DNA of 64,000 bases from Shewanella aestuarii (GTDB taxonomy: Bacteria > Pseudomonadota > Gammaproteobacteria > Enterobacterales > Shewanellaceae), in NCBI RefSeq assembly GCF_014647215.1, contig NZ_BMOT01000004.1, positions 62,001 through 126,000 of the forward strand, given 5' to 3'. Below, piece by piece: positions 1 through 9,715 of this stretch (position 1 is its first letter; every line of letters begins with the position of its first letter). The notes beneath the pieces were generated by a model. That model made no database searches. It saw only the letters and a list, made by a program, of their open reading frames with translations, and was not told the origin of the DNA. The translations under genes and the position numbers were made by a program.

Positions 1-1
1 G

Positions 2-790
2 CGCGATACCCTATTAGCATCAGATACTCGCCCCCGGGTCGTTCACTCAAATAATGGCATACTGTTAACTTTACGTGGGGTTAATTTAAACCCCAATTCA
101 GACCCTGAAGACATGGTGTCAATTCGTATATATATTGAAGAACACCGCATTATTTCGACCTGTGAGCGCCAATTACAATCTATTGTCGAAGTGGCTGAAA
201 GTATTAAAGCGTCTAAAGGTCCTTTTGACAGCGCAGGGTTTATTTTATCTGTGGCAGAGCATCTCACACAGCGTCAAGTCGGTTATATCAACAAACTTGA
301 AGAACTAATGGATGAACTAGAAGAGCGGGTAGTAACGGATACCAATAAATCTCTTCGTATGGATATTGCTGAATTACGCCGTCAAACTGTGGTACTAAGA
401 CGATACCTCGCTCCACAGCGTGAAGCTTTAGGGAAAATTTTGCATGAAAATAGCCTTTTATTGGATCACAATGACAAGATTAAATTAAGGGAGACACAAG
501 AGAATCTGATCAGAGTAATTGAAGATCTCGACGCTATTCGCGATAGAGCAAGTGTTACCCAAGAAGAACTTCAATCCAGACAAGCAGAACAGCTTAACCA
601 AAGATTATATTTTTTATCGCTTATTTCAGCAGTCTTTTTACCACTGGGTTTTTTGACCGGCTTATTAGGCGTCAATATTGGTGGTATACCAGGCGCTGAA
701 ACCGATTGGGCATTCGCCGCTTTTTGCGCAGGATTACTGACTTTAATCGGTTTGCAAATGTATGTGTTCTATCGTTTAAAGTGGATTTAA
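2..790 (+). CDS. zntB: Zinc transporter ZntB (CorA family), 5'-truncated by the window edge
   Basis: The reading frame is open from base 2, so the start lies outside the window; an internal ATG at 113 is not the true start, because conserved sequence (RPRV, LRGVNLN, DPEDMVS) precedes it. The visible 262 residues hold the end of the cytoplasmic funnel domain, a long helical stalk rich in charged residues, and two C-terminal membrane segments. The loop after TM1 carries GVNIGG, the GxN signature of the CorA/ZntB superfamily, and the protein ends in YRLKWI. ZntB forms a pentameric inner-membrane channel-like transporter for Zn2+; that function is known for the family and inferred here. A shared terminator separates it from the convergent isomerase gene. 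Confidence 0.88.
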   Translation, partial: RDTLLASDTRPRVVHSNNGILLTLRGVNLNPNSDPEDMVSIRIYIEEHRIISTCERQLQSIVEVAESIKASKGPFDSAGFILSVAEHLTQRQVGYINKLEELMDELEERVVTDTNKSLRMDIAELRRQTVVLRRYLAPQREALGKILHENSLLLDHNDKIKLRETQENLIRVIEDLDAIRDRASVTQEELQSRQAEQLNQRLYFLSLISAVFLPLGFLTGLLGVNIGGIPGAETDWAFAAFCAGLLTLIGLQMYVFYRLKWI

Positions 791-810
791 TTATTCCATT
801 TTAAGTTATA

Positions 811-838
811 AAAAAGGGCGCTATCTGCGCCCTTTTTT
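811..838. terminator. Bidirectional rho-independent terminator
   Basis: A GGGCGC/GCGCCC stem with a five-base loop is flanked by A-runs on the left and T-runs on the right. It lies between the convergent ends of zntB and the FKBP isomerase gene and could serve both. Confidence 0.85.
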
Positions 839-855
839 AATACTAGCAAAGCTAA

Positions 856-1608
856 TTATTGAGCAGGAGCTTCAGCAGCAACGGCTTTTTCAATAGACAA
901 TAATTCAACTTCAAATACTAAGGTTGAGTTAGCAGGAATAGTACCAGTATCGCGATCGCCATATGCTAATTCAGCAGGGATCACAAACTTGTATTTAGCC
1001 CCAACACTCATTAACTGAACGCCTTCAGTCCAACCTGGAATAACACGATTTAATGGGAACTTAGCGGGTTCGCCACGAGCATAAGAGCTATCAAACTCAG
1101 TGCCATCTGTTAAGGTACCACGGTAGTGAACTTCTACAGTATCTTCTGCAGCAGGTTTATCACCTTCGCCAGCCGTTAATACTTCATACTGTAAGCCAGA
1201 TTCTGTGGTAACAACGCCTTCTTTTGCTTTGTTATCATTTAAGAATTTTTGACCTTCTTCAACCGCTTTAGCTGCCAATGCTTCAGCTTGCTCAAGGCGC
1301 TTATCATTTAATTTTTTGTCTAAGCCTTGCAGTACGGTTTGCATTTCTTCTTCTGTCAGATCAGTTTTATCCGCTAAACCATCACTGAACCCTTGAATAA
1401 TCAATGAACGGTCAACAGCAAATCCTAATTCTTCTTGTTCTTTGATATGACCAGACATGTATTTACCGATAGATGCACCAACACTATAAGCTTCTTTTTG
1501 CGCTTCAGTTGTTAGCTCAACTTTTTTCGCAACAGCTTCTTCTTGATTACATGCAGAAAGACCAACAACGGCCAATGCAACTAACGATAATTTATAAATT
1601 GATTTCAT
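856..1608 (-). CDS. fkpA: FKBP-type peptidyl-prolyl cis-trans isomerase, FkpA/Mip-like lipoprotein
   Basis: The 250-residue product starts with a lipoprotein signal (lipobox LSAC, modified Cys at about residue 20), so it is probably anchored in the envelope. Residues about 30-130 form the helical FKBP_N dimerisation domain; residues about 145-240 form the FKBP_C catalytic domain, with the typical VEVHYRGTLTDGTEFDSS and VIPGW.EGVQLM stretches and a late AYGDRDTGTIP loop. Family members catalyse proline isomerisation and act as periplasmic chaperones. The ATG is preceded by GAGGAAGC. It is a single-gene unit. FkpA versus another Mip-like paralogue cannot be settled from one sequence. Confidence 0.9.
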   Translation of the reverse strand: MKSIYKLSLVALAVVGLSACNQEEAVAKKVELTTEAQKEAYSVGASIGKYMSGHIKEQEELGFAVDRSLIIQGFSDGLADKTDLTEEEMQTVLQGLDKKLNDKRLEQAEALAAKAVEEGQKFLNDNKAKEGVVTTESGLQYEVLTAGEGDKPAAEDTVEVHYRGTLTDGTEFDSSYARGEPAKFPLNRVIPGWTEGVQLMSVGAKYKFVIPAELAYGDRDTGTIPANSTLVFEVELLSIEKAVAAEAPAQ

Positions 1609-1762
1609 TAAAGCTTCCTCAGCATCCTTAAGTGGTTACAATAAGCACATGACTGTCCGTATTTAGACAATTAGGCTAATGTTAGTAGGCCACTTTATAC
1701 TAACTATTTCTGATATACCATTGGGTTGAGTCCTTATGGACAACTTTTTAAGGAGCAAGTTC

Positions 1763-2716
1763 ATGTATCGCGTTTTACTGACTATTTTTTGCTCAATCCT
1801 GCTCAGTGCTTGTCACCCTAATGCTGATCAAACTTTGGTATTAACCACTGACGCAACTTATAGCGCCACCTTATCTGAAGATGGCCAATATGCGCTTATT
1901 AGCACCGCCAATAATGGGGTCCAGCTATGGTCATTACCCGAAAGCAGCATCAAGTATCACTGGGTACATGGCGCAACAAACGACAGTAATGTATTTGATA
2001 CTGCAATTTCCAATAATAATGCCTTTGCGGCTACCCTTTCGAGTGATTCTCTCGCTCTTTGGGAGCTTGCTACCGGACATTCTGTTGGCTGGTGGACATT
2101 ACCGTCTTACGCTCAAAGTGTTGCTGTGGCTAATAATGGGCATACATTGGTGGGATTAGCTGATGGGTCGGTTATGTCACTTCAGCCTGAAAACCAAGGC
2201 TTAATTCAATTCCTAGGTCACCAGGAAAAAGTCAATAGCGTGGCCATTTCTAATGATGGTTCAGTCGCGCTCAGTGGCGGTAATGATGGACAAATTAGAT
2301 TATGGCAAACTCAAACCGGACAACCACTACAGCAATGGCAGCTTAGCTCTCGCATTACCAGAGTTGCCCTGAGTGGCGATGGCAAATTAAGTTTTGCCTC
2401 AGATATAACGGGTAATGCAGCAATATGGCAGTCATCAACAAGTGAATTCGTCAGTAAGTTAGCCATAAAAAGACGTCAAATGAACTTTTCAACCGCCAGA
2501 TTTGTCAATCAAAATACGCAAGTACTCACAGGAACGCCATCAAAAGAAATGTTTTTATGGCAAGTCAGTTCTGGTAACCAAATGCAAAGATGGCAAGTGC
2601 AAGTGACTAAAAACAGCCAAAATCGAGGTGCTGTAGTATACTCGGTTACCCAAGCCACACCCCAAACGGTAAGCAGTGTGAGCAGCCAAGGTTTGTTAGA
2701 AACTTGGCAATTATAA
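1763..2716 (+). CDS. WD40-repeat lipoprotein of unknown function
   Basis: The start is set at 1763 rather than the in-frame ATG at 1736, because AAGGAG sits seven bases upstream and the resulting protein begins directly with a lipoprotein signal ([15 protein letters not shown]). The 317-residue product contains WD40-type blades, seen as repeated units ending in [48 protein letters not shown]. The clearest blade includes [19 protein letters not shown]40 propellers are protein-interaction platforms; no catalytic residues are expected. It is followed 20 bases later by slyX and probably shares its transcript. The partner is unknown. Confidence 0.8.
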   Translation: MYRVLLTIFCSILLSACHPNADQTLVLTTDATYSATLSEDGQYALISTANNGVQLWSLPESSIKYHWVHGATNDSNVFDTAISNNNAFAATLSSDSLALWELATGHSVGWWTLPSYAQSVAVANNGHTLVGLADGSVMSLQPENQGLIQFLGHQEKVNSVAISNDGSVALSGGNDGQIRLWQTQTGQPLQQWQLSSRITRVALSGDGKLSFASDITGNAAIWQSSTSEFVSKLAIKRRQMNFSTARFVNQNTQVLTGTPSKEMFLWQVSSGNQMQRWQVQVTKNSQNRGAVVYSVTQATPQTVSSVSSQGLLETWQL

Positions 2717-2736
2717 ATGTTATTTACGAGGTTTTG

Positions 2737-2949
2737 ATGGAACAGCTGTTAGCCAAAATTGATGACTTAGAAACTAAAATGTCATTTCAAGAAATTACCT
2801 TAGAAGAATTGAATCAAGAAGTGATCAAACTCAACGATCTTGTTGCGCGTCAGCAACACCAGATCATGTTAATGGTCAGTAGATTACAAGCCATAGAGCC
2901 AAGTAACATGGCCAGTCAAGCGGATGAAACGCCACCCCCACATTATTAA
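2737..2949 (+). CDS. slyX: SlyX family protein
   Basis: A 70-residue protein beginning [19 protein letters not shown], almost entirely a heptad-repeat coiled coil with a proline-rich tail (PPPHY), which is the SlyX pattern. The upstream in-frame ATG at 2704 overlaps the end of the WD40 gene and adds residues unlike the family; the ATG at 2737 has an ACGAGG stretch ahead of it. SlyX is widespread in gammaproteobacteria, often near slyD or FKBP genes, and its role is not established. Its closeness to an FKBP gene here fits that pattern. Confidence 0.85.
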   Translation: MEQLLAKIDDLETKMSFQEITLEELNQEVIKLNDLVARQQHQIMLMVSRLQAIEPSNMASQADETPPPHY

Positions 2950-2987
2950 AACCCATCCATATTTAGGTGTTTCATTAGGAAATGATC

Positions 2988-3497
2988 ATGTCAAACTCAG
3001 CGGTATTACCCATTGCCACCGTAGGCGAAAAAATATTAGATCGACAGGCACAAGCTGTTACTGAATTTGATCATTCCATCCAATCACTTGCAAGCGATAT
3101 GCTTACCACCATGATTGCGGCAAATGGGGTAGGTATTGCGGCGCCGCAGGTATTTAGCTCTGTGGCCATGTTCATTATGGCATCCAGACCTAATCCAAGA
3201 TATCCAGATGCTCCGAACATGAGTCCTATCGTTGTGGTCAATCCACACATTATTGAAGCCTCAACGCATATGGAACTCGCTGAAGAGGGTTGTTTATCTA
3301 TCCCAGGTCAACGGATAAAAATATGGCGACATGCACAGATAAAGGTGCAATACCATGATCTAAATGGTAATTTAATCTCTGATACACTCGTTGGTTTTAT
3401 TGCGCGTATTTTTCAGCATGAGTATGACCATATTCAGGGGATAACCTTACTTGAGCGCAGTAAGATGTCTGAACAACAACCTGAGACAGTTAATTAA
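2988..3497 (+). CDS. def: Peptide deformylase
   Basis: The product removes the N-formyl group from nascent proteins in the cytoplasm. All three deformylase motifs are present: GVGIAAPQ at residues 47-54, EEGCLS with the metal-binding Cys102, and HEYDH with His144, Glu145 and His148. The start at 2988 (MSNSAVLP) is preferred over 2982, since AGGA lies seven bases upstream of it but only one base upstream of the earlier ATG. At 169 residues it matches the family length. It is not next to fmt, where the housekeeping def usually lies, so it may be a second deformylase paralogue; this is an inference from context. Confidence 0.9.
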   Translation: MSNSAVLPIATVGEKILDRQAQAVTEFDHSIQSLASDMLTTMIAANGVGIAAPQVFSSVAMFIMASRPNPRYPDAPNMSPIVVVNPHIIEASTHMELAEEGCLSIPGQRIKIWRHAQIKVQYHDLNGNLISDTLVGFIARIFQHEYDHIQGITLLERSKMSEQQPETVN

Positions 3498-3545
3498 CTG
3501 CGGTGTTAAAGCATTCCATTAGTAAGTGACCCAAGGTGATAATGA

Positions 3546-4937
3546 ATGAAACTGTGTACTGACTTGATCCCTCGTTCAACCATAATCATTATATTGATGT
3601 GTTTGACCTTATCAGGCTGTGCATTTAACAGTATCTTTATTAATTACCCATCCCAAATCGCCCCCTACAAACAACAATTGAATAGCCCTAGCCCCACGGT
3701 TAATCTTGAAGAAATCGTCAAAGAAATTAGCTCAAATGACGGCCTACTTTACGCACAAGAGTCGGGACGAATTGCACAAGTCAATGGTCAATTTGATCAA
3801 AGTAAAACCTACTACCAACAAGCTATTTCTGCCTACAAAGCGTTTGATGTTCAAGCAAAGGTTAGCGTTTCAGATATGGGCGCAAAAGCCAGCAGCTTAC
3901 TACTCAATGACAATGCAATCCCCTATCGTGGTCCAGGCTATGAGCGGATCATGCTGCACCAATATCAAGCGCTTAACTATTTATTTGCCAACGATGCACA
4001 GGGGGCAATGGTTGAAGTCAGACGCAGCAATGAATTACAAGCCAGCGAACAGGCTCGCTATCAAAAATCCCAAAAATCCGTACAATCCATGGCAAATGGC
4101 ACCATTAATGCCGAAATCGATAAACTGGGAAAAGCTGCAGGAACTGTCACTAGCTCGTTTTTAAATGCTTACAGTTATTACACCACAGGGTTACTCTATG
4201 AATTACTAGGTGAGCCCAATGACGCTTTTATTGACTATCGCAAAGCGGCACAAATATCTCCTGACAATCCATTTTTACAACAAGATTTAGTCCGACTTGC
4301 AAAACAACTGGCCATGCCACAATATGATGAATTTAAACGTCGCTGGGGTGATGCTACATTAGCAAAAGCAGGGCAAGGACAAATTGTCATGCTAATTGAA
4401 CGCGGCTTTGTTCCTGAAAAACAAAGTCTCACCGTCCCCTTTACTATTGATGGCAACTGGCAAACGATTTCATTAGCAACCTATCAGGCTTCAGGTCGAC
4501 AAGTTGCTCCAACTTCGATTCAAGGGCTTGGAACGGTATTAGAAGCCGCTCCTATTGCCAACATTGATGCGCTTGCCATTAACGCCTTGAAAGAAGATTT
4601 ACCCGCCGCCTTGGTAAGACAGGCATTACGGGTTTATGCTAAAGCAGAAATGGCACAAAGTGTAAGAAGCGACAGTAAGCGTCGCAATGATCAAATTGAT
4701 GCAGGCGCTATAGCGATGCAAATTTTTAACGTGGTAACCGAACAAGCTGATCGCAGAAGCTGGTTAACTTTACCTAAACAAGCACAAATTGCGAGGCAGT
4801 ACCTTGACCAAGGGCAATATGACATTAGCTTAGGTAACGCGCAAAACACTAAAATTGAAGTAAAAGCTGACAAAACCACATTAATTTGGATTATAGATAC
4901 TGGTAATCGTACCCGTTTTTATTCAATAATCCTTTAA
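3546..4937 (+). CDS. COG3014-type lipoprotein with TPR-like repeats
   Basis: The 463-residue product has a lipoprotein signal with lipobox LSGC (Cys25). The mature part is helical; residues about 85-105 (YYQQAISAYKAF) and about 210-245 (YYTTGLLYELLGEPNDAF) look like TPR units. The C-terminal half is predicted to be more beta-rich. It resembles the uncharacterised COG3014 family known from Vibrio and Shewanella. It directly precedes lpoB, with 27 bases between them, so the two are probably co-transcribed, suggesting an outer-membrane or peptidoglycan-related role. No biochemical function is known to me. Confidence 0.75.
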   Translation: MKLCTDLIPRSTIIIILMCLTLSGCAFNSIFINYPSQIAPYKQQLNSPSPTVNLEEIVKEISSNDGLLYAQESGRIAQVNGQFDQSKTYYQQAISAYKAFDVQAKVSVSDMGAKASSLLLNDNAIPYRGPGYERIMLHQYQALNYLFANDAQGAMVEVRRSNELQASEQARYQKSQKSVQSMANGTINAEIDKLGKAAGTVTSSFLNAYSYYTTGLLYELLGEPNDAFIDYRKAAQISPDNPFLQQDLVRLAKQLAMPQYDEFKRRWGDATLAKAGQGQIVMLIERGFVPEKQSLTVPFTIDGNWQTISLATYQASGRQVAPTSIQGLGTVLEAAPIANIDALAINALKEDLPAALVRQALRVYAKAEMAQSVRSDSKRRNDQIDAGAIAMQIFNVVTEQADRRSWLTLPKQAQIARQYLDQGQYDISLGNAQNTKIEVKADKTTLIWIIDTGNRTRFYSIIL

Positions 4938-4964
4938 TTGCACTATCAACTAATGGAATTGATT

Positions 4965-5558
4965 ATGAAACCAATGAAACTAATATTTGTTCTTGCTGCC
5001 GTGCTAGGTTTAGCGGCATGTCAATCGAAAGTAGAGTACGGCGATGCTACTGAAGTTGAAACCGTTAATGAAAACTTTGGTTCAACCGATTTACAAGCCA
5101 TTACTGCTAAAATGGTTGATAGCATGTTGACCTTTCCACCTGTGATTGCCATGACACAAAATGATCGTCCAATCATTTTTGTCGATAAAATTAAAAATAA
5201 AACTTCTGAACACATAGATACCGAATCGGTAACAGACAGCATTAGTAATAAACTATTACGCTCAGGTAAATTCCGCTTTATTGATATGACTAAAGTGGAT
5301 GCTGTTCGTAAGCAATTAGATTATCAAAACAATGCCGGTATGGTTGACCCAACTACCGCCATTAAATTTGGCCGCCAAATAGGCGCTCAGTACATGCTTT
5401 ATGGCAACTTATCTAGCATCGTCAAGCAAGATGGGAGCACTACAGATGTGTACTACAAAATGACTATGCGTTTAATGGATTTAGAAACCGGCTTAATTGA
5501 GTGGTCGGACGAAAAAGAAATTCGTAAAACCCGATCTAAATCCTTTTTAGGCATGTAA
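4965..5558 (+). CDS. lpoB: Penicillin-binding protein activator LpoB-type lipoprotein
   Basis: The ATG at 4965 gives a clean lipoprotein signal (LGLAAC, Cys19); the longer frame from a TTG at 4938 adds residues ahead of it. The 197-residue protein follows the LpoB/YcfM fold: PIIFVDKIKNKTSEHIDTES, then LRSGKFRFIDMTKVD, GRQIGAQYMLYGNL and a C-terminal MTMRLMDLETGLIEWSDEKEI. In E. coli LpoB is an outer-membrane lipoprotein that spans the periplasm and activates PBP1b. The disordered linker here is short compared with E. coli LpoB. It follows the COG3014 lipoprotein and is closed by a strong terminator. Confidence 0.85.
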   Translation: MKPMKLIFVLAAVLGLAACQSKVEYGDATEVETVNENFGSTDLQAITAKMVDSMLTFPPVIAMTQNDRPIIFVDKIKNKTSEHIDTESVTDSISNKLLRSGKFRFIDMTKVDAVRKQLDYQNNAGMVDPTTAIKFGRQIGAQYMLYGNLSSIVKQDGSTTDVYYKMTMRLMDLETGLIEWSDEKEIRKTRSKSFLGM

Positions 5559-5577
5559 CACACCAAGCATTATTTAT

Positions 5578-5604
5578 AAGCCGACATTCGTGTCGGCTTT
5601 TTAT
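5578..5604 (+). terminator. Rho-independent terminator of the COG3014-lpoB unit
   Basis: A nine-base perfect stem AAGCCGACA/TGTCGGCTT around a TTCG tetraloop, followed by a T-run, 20 bases after the lpoB stop. Confidence 0.9.
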
Positions 5605-5644
5605 GTTTTAACGACTTTTATTACCGCTGTTAGGGAACACTTAC

Positions 5645-8296
5645 GTGAAATTGCGACACTCTTCGATATTAACACTGGCCAGCATCGGCTTATTGGCATC
5701 TACTTTATCTGGCTGTATGAGCACTTCATCTACCACTGCAAGCCAAAGAGATAATTCTCCTTATATTAGCCAATTTCAAGCAAGTGAACGCTCTCGGGTG
5801 ATCACCAATGTCGATTATCAACTGACGTTTTTTCTCAGTGAGCAGAGTCAATTTCGAGCAAAATCTGTGGTCAACTTTGACCTCACTGGCACAGCTAAAA
5901 ACCTCACTCTCGATTTAAACAAAGCCAATATTTTATCCATGCTAGTAAACGGTACTAAAATCTACCCGAATTACAACGGCAGTTACATCACCTTAAGTCC
6001 GTCCTTGTTACAGTCTGGTTTAAACAGTATTGAAATTGAATTTACCCGAGAACACAGCACTAATGGTGAAGGCCTGCATAGATTTGTCGACCCGGTTGAT
6101 GGCAAAGTCTATCTTTACTCGCATTTTGAACCAGCAGCGGCTCAGCAAATGTTTGCAGTGTTTGATCAACCTGATTTGAAAGCGACATTTCAATTAACGG
6201 TTCAAGCCCCTAAAGATTGGCATGTGATTAGCGCAATGCGCGAGTCGAGCATTACCCCTGACGGCAATAATAATTTATGGGCATTTCCAGCAACACCTAA
6301 ATTAAGCCCATATAATTTTTCACTGCATGCGGGTCCATACCATGTTTGGCAAGATGATACAGGCCCTTATCCAATGCGCCTTTTCTCGCGTCAATCGGTC
6401 ACTGAACAAGTCACTCCAGAAGACTGGTTCCACTATACCAAACAGGGCCTTTATTTCTTCGATCGCTATTTTGGTATTCCTTATCCTTTTAAAAAGTACG
6501 ATCAAGTTTTAGTCCCTGATTTTTTGTATGGCGCAATGGAAAATGCTGCAGCCATTACCTTTGCTGAAGATAGATTTCTGTTTAATGCCAAAATGACCGC
6601 CTCGCAAAAAGAACGCTTAGCGGGCGTTATCATGCATGAAATGGCGCACCAATGGTTTGGCGACTTAGTCACCATGAAATGGTGGAATGGTTTATGGCTG
6701 AATGAGAGCTTTGCAGCCTTTATGGGGACACTTGCTACTGCCGAAGCCACCGAGTTCAGTCATGCTTGGCGCACCTTTTACGCTTCAGGCAAACAGCGCG
6801 CTTACGAGTTAGATTCACTGGTAACGACTCACCCGATAGAAGTCCCAGTTGCAACCACCCAAAATGCGTTTGATAACATAGATGCTATTACCTACCAAAA
6901 AGGCGCATCAACCTTAAAGCAATTACGCCACTTACTCGGTGAAGAAACATTCCGACAAGGTGTGCAGCAATATCTAACCAAATTCAGTTATCAAAATGCC
7001 GAATTAGATGATTTTATTGGCAGCTTGGCTAAAGCCAGTAATCTAGACCTCAGCCAATGGACTCAAGAGTGGTTATACAAAGCCGGTGTAAACAGTATTC
7101 AAGCTGAATATATGTGTGCTAATGGGGTCATCAGTGAATTCCAACTAGTGCAACGTCCTGTCAGTGACGAGTTTCCCACATTGCGCCAGCAAAAAGTGAA
7201 AATAGGCTTACTTTATCAACGCCGCCATGGCTTAGATAATCACCAGACAGCAATTGTAACTTACAAAGGTGAGCACACAGAAGTACCTGAATTAGTAGGT
7301 GAAGCCTGCCCAGACTTGGTGTATCCAAACATAGATGATTGGGGCTTTGTAAAGGTAAATCTAGATAAGCGATCAACAAATACCGCTAAACAATCACTCA
7401 ACAAAGTGAATGACCCATTACTGCGTTCAATGCTATGGCAAAGTATGTGGGACAGCGTAGTTGAAGGTCAGGCACCGCTGAATGATTTTATCAATGTGGC
7501 GCTGATTAATGCGCCGCTTGAGCAAGATTACACCATTTTGGGACAGGTTATTTCCAACCTTTATCGAGCGAAAACAATGCTTGATTTAATGCAACCGACT
7601 CACAAGCAATACAATGAAAAAGTGAGCCGCGCGTTAAGCCAAATGAGTTTACGTATGGCAATGGAGCATCATCAAAACAGTGACTTCCAACGTCGTTGGT
7701 TTGCCGCATACATCCACTTCTCATCTCAAGCGGCATCCTTATCCCACCTTGAACAATTATTGATAGGCAAAACAAAGATCAAAGGGTTAACTTTAGACCA
7801 AGATTTACGTTGGGATATTATCAAACAACTTAACCGCTTTGATTATGGCAATGCCAATCACTTATTAATGCGAGAAAAAGCCAAAGATAACTCAGATTCA
7901 GGGGAAAAAGCGGCATTAGCCGCAGAGGTGATTCGCCCACATTCTCAGCTTAAACGCCAATGGCTTAATACCATTGCGCACAACGAAGCTGTGCCATTTT
8001 CTAAATTACGGGTTGCCATGTTTAATTTGTACCCTTCAGAGCAAAACTTGCTTAGCGCAGCGACTGCCGAGCAACGTTTAGCAGAGCTCATCGAGCTTGA
8101 TAAAAAAGGCCCAGTATTTATGCGCAGCTATACCCAAGCATTGATCCCTGAGGCTTGTTCAACGGATAATATTTCCATGATAGATCAGGTGCTCAATACC
8201 CAAACAGGATTGTCTAAACTCACCCGCCGCGCCTTATTAGAAACCCGTCAAAATGAGTATCGTTGCATAAACATTAAACAACAGCTAACTCGATAG
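5645..8296 (+). CDS. M1 family aminopeptidase, lipoprotein
   Basis: An 883-residue zinc aminopeptidase of the gluzincin M1 family. The GTG start at 5645 is preceded by AGGGA and opens a lipoprotein signal (LSGC, Cys24), so the enzyme is predicted to be membrane-anchored in the envelope rather than cytosolic like PepN. The exopeptidase motif GAMEN begins at about residue 296; the zinc site is HEMAH (His331, Glu332, His335) with Glu354 in NESFAAF. Residues about 50-240 form the N-terminal beta domain, and the C-terminal helical ERAP-like region follows from about residue 560. It probably trims peptides outside the cytoplasm. Monocistronic, closed by a terminator. Confidence 0.9.
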   Translation: MKLRHSSILTLASIGLLASTLSGCMSTSSTTASQRDNSPYISQFQASERSRVITNVDYQLTFFLSEQSQFRAKSVVNFDLTGTAKNLTLDLNKANILSMLVNGTKIYPNYNGSYITLSPSLLQSGLNSIEIEFTREHSTNGEGLHRFVDPVDGKVYLYSHFEPAAAQQMFAVFDQPDLKATFQLTVQAPKDWHVISAMRESSITPDGNNNLWAFPATPKLSPYNFSLHAGPYHVWQDDTGPYPMRLFSRQSVTEQVTPEDWFHYTKQGLYFFDRYFGIPYPFKKYDQVLVPDFLYGAMENAAAITFAEDRFLFNAKMTASQKERLAGVIMHEMAHQWFGDLVTMKWWNGLWLNESFAAFMGTLATAEATEFSHAWRTFYASGKQRAYELDSLVTTHPIEVPVATTQNAFDNIDAITYQKGASTLKQLRHLLGEETFRQGVQQYLTKFSYQNAELDDFIGSLAKASNLDLSQWTQEWLYKAGVNSIQAEYMCANGVISEFQLVQRPVSDEFPTLRQQKVKIGLLYQRRHGLDNHQTAIVTYKGEHTEVPELVGEACPDLVYPNIDDWGFVKVNLDKRSTNTAKQSLNKVNDPLLRSMLWQSMWDSVVEGQAPLNDFINVALINAPLEQDYTILGQVISNLYRAKTMLDLMQPTHKQYNEKVSRALSQMSLRMAMEHHQNSDFQRRWFAAYIHFSSQAASLSHLEQLLIGKTKIKGLTLDQDLRWDIIKQLNRFDYGNANHLLMREKAKDNSDSGEKAALAAEVIRPHSQLKRQWLNTIAHNEAVPFSKLRVAMFNLYPSEQNLLSAATAEQRLAELIELDKKGPVFMRSYTQALIPEACSTDNISMIDQVLNTQTGLSKLTRRALLETRQNEYRCINIKQQLTR

Positions 8297-8312
8297 ACGC
8301 ATCGTTCTCGAT

Positions 8313-8345
8313 AAAAAATGGCCAGTAATTACTGGCCATTTTTAT
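8313..8345. terminator. Bidirectional rho-independent terminator
   Basis: A palindrome AAAATGGCCAGTA/TACTGGCCATTTT flanked by A- and T-runs, between the convergent M1 peptidase and EEP genes. Confidence 0.85.
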
Positions 8346-8389
8346 AGTTTTCCGGCCAAACTCAATGGCAAAATTCATGGGAAAATTAA

Positions 8390-9538
8390 TTAACGTAAGC
8401 TGAATGTCATCATAATCGGGGCATGATCGGTACTGTCGCTGTCACGCTCAAAATCAGGGCGAACTAAATGCCGATCAAAGGTTTGATAATCTTCTATGTG
8501 GGCTAAGTTTTTCAATTGTTTAGGGTCAAACTCACTGGATACCAAAATATAATCTAATACAGAGCCTTCGCTGCCATAATAATGGGTTGCTTGCCGTGAA
8601 CTAACGGCTGAATGCTCAGCAAAGCTTGTCGACTCATCTTCATCGGAAGCCAAACTGACATTACATTTGCTGGTCGCTTTATGTAACTCATAGCTATCAT
8701 AAAGACGACATTGATTTAATTCGGCAAATAATTGCTGCTCACTTAAACCCGCTAACTGTTTGTCTTCAATATCACTTCGATAAACCCGTAAATTTTGATG
8801 AAACGCAGCCAGTAAATCACTGTGTAATTTATCATTAAAATCGCCCATTAAGATAAATGGATGACCTTTCAAATGGCGCCGAACTAGCATTTGATGGCAC
8901 AGTAATGTTGCTTCGTTTCCTCGCTGTAAACTGGATGCCCAACGTCCTAATACTTGCCTTGCGATAAAGTCAGCCGCACCTGACGAGCCAGAGTGGGCTA
9001 AATCCTCTTTATCAAAACCACTGCGTTTAGACTTTAAATGAATTACATAACAATCACATGGGCCAAATTGGGGTAAATCAATGGTCGCACGCAAAGGTTG
9101 GCGGCTAAATGTAAACTGCGCTAGCCCTAACGCTTCACAAGCGGCCGGATCCACTGTCACATTGTCCATTTCAATGATCGGATAACGTGAAGCTAATGCG
9201 ACTACGGGATGACGATAAACATAGTCGCTTTCTATCTGCGGCTCATCTAGTACCGCAAAATGTTTATAGCCTAATGGTCGCAATAATGCCTGTAACTCAT
9301 CCGGACTAAACACCTCTTGGAAACCGATTATGTCAGGTTGATTTACCAGCATAAAATCGCTGATCCAGGCACACTTTTTCTGCCATTGTTGCTTACTATA
9401 AATGTTTTCAAAATCGTAGTAGGCATTAGGTGGCGCAATAAAGTTAAACAAATTTATTGAGGCAACACGATATTGGATGACAGCGGGAGAAGATGACAAA
9501 TTAAGTGATTTTTGTTGTTCCATAATGGCAAACATCAT
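8390..9538 (-). CDS. Endonuclease/exonuclease/phosphatase (EEP) family protein
   Basis: A metal-dependent phosphodiesterase fold of about 380 residues. Visible EEP landmarks are RVASINLFNF at the N-terminus, PDIIGFQEVF with the catalytic Glu, VIHLKSKRS, ILMGDFNDK with the conserved Asp and Asn, LDYILVS and a C-terminal SDHAPI. These are the DNase I/exonuclease III-like active-site motifs. No signal peptide is evident, so it is probably cytoplasmic. The substrate (DNA, RNA, phospholipid or inositol phosphate) cannot be told. The start is uncertain: ATG at 9538 or 9535 is chosen, but a TTG at 9562 and an ATG at 9523 are also in frame, none with a good ribosome-binding site. Confidence 0.8.
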   Translation of the reverse strand: MMFAIMEQQKSLNLSSSPAVIQYRVASINLFNFIAPPNAYYDFENIYSKQQWQKKCAWISDFMLVNQPDIIGFQEVFSPDELQALLRPLGYKHFAVLDEPQIESDYVYRHPVVALASRYPIIEMDNVTVDPAACEALGLAQFTFSRQPLRATIDLPQFGPCDCYVIHLKSKRSGFDKEDLAHSGSSGAADFIARQVLGRWASSLQRGNEATLLCHQMLVRRHLKGHPFILMGDFNDKLHSDLLAAFHQNLRVYRSDIEDKQLAGLSEQQLFAELNQCRLYDSYELHKATSKCNVSLASDEDESTSFAEHSAVSSRQATHYYGSEGSVLDYILVSSEFDPKQLKNLAHIEDYQTFDRHLVRPDFERDSDSTDHAPIMMTFSLR

Positions 9539-9715
9539 AGGCGCAAACCGTAAATGACTCAATCACCTTAAAAAATATTAAACACATTAAATTAAAAATC
9601 AGTCATTTAGGATGATTAATAAATAAAATTAATTTATTTGTTAGTTTTTTGTGAACCGCTAAAAAAATCTTCCCGTATTCAAAATGGTCACATTACTCTA
9701 CGAGGAATTACTCAA

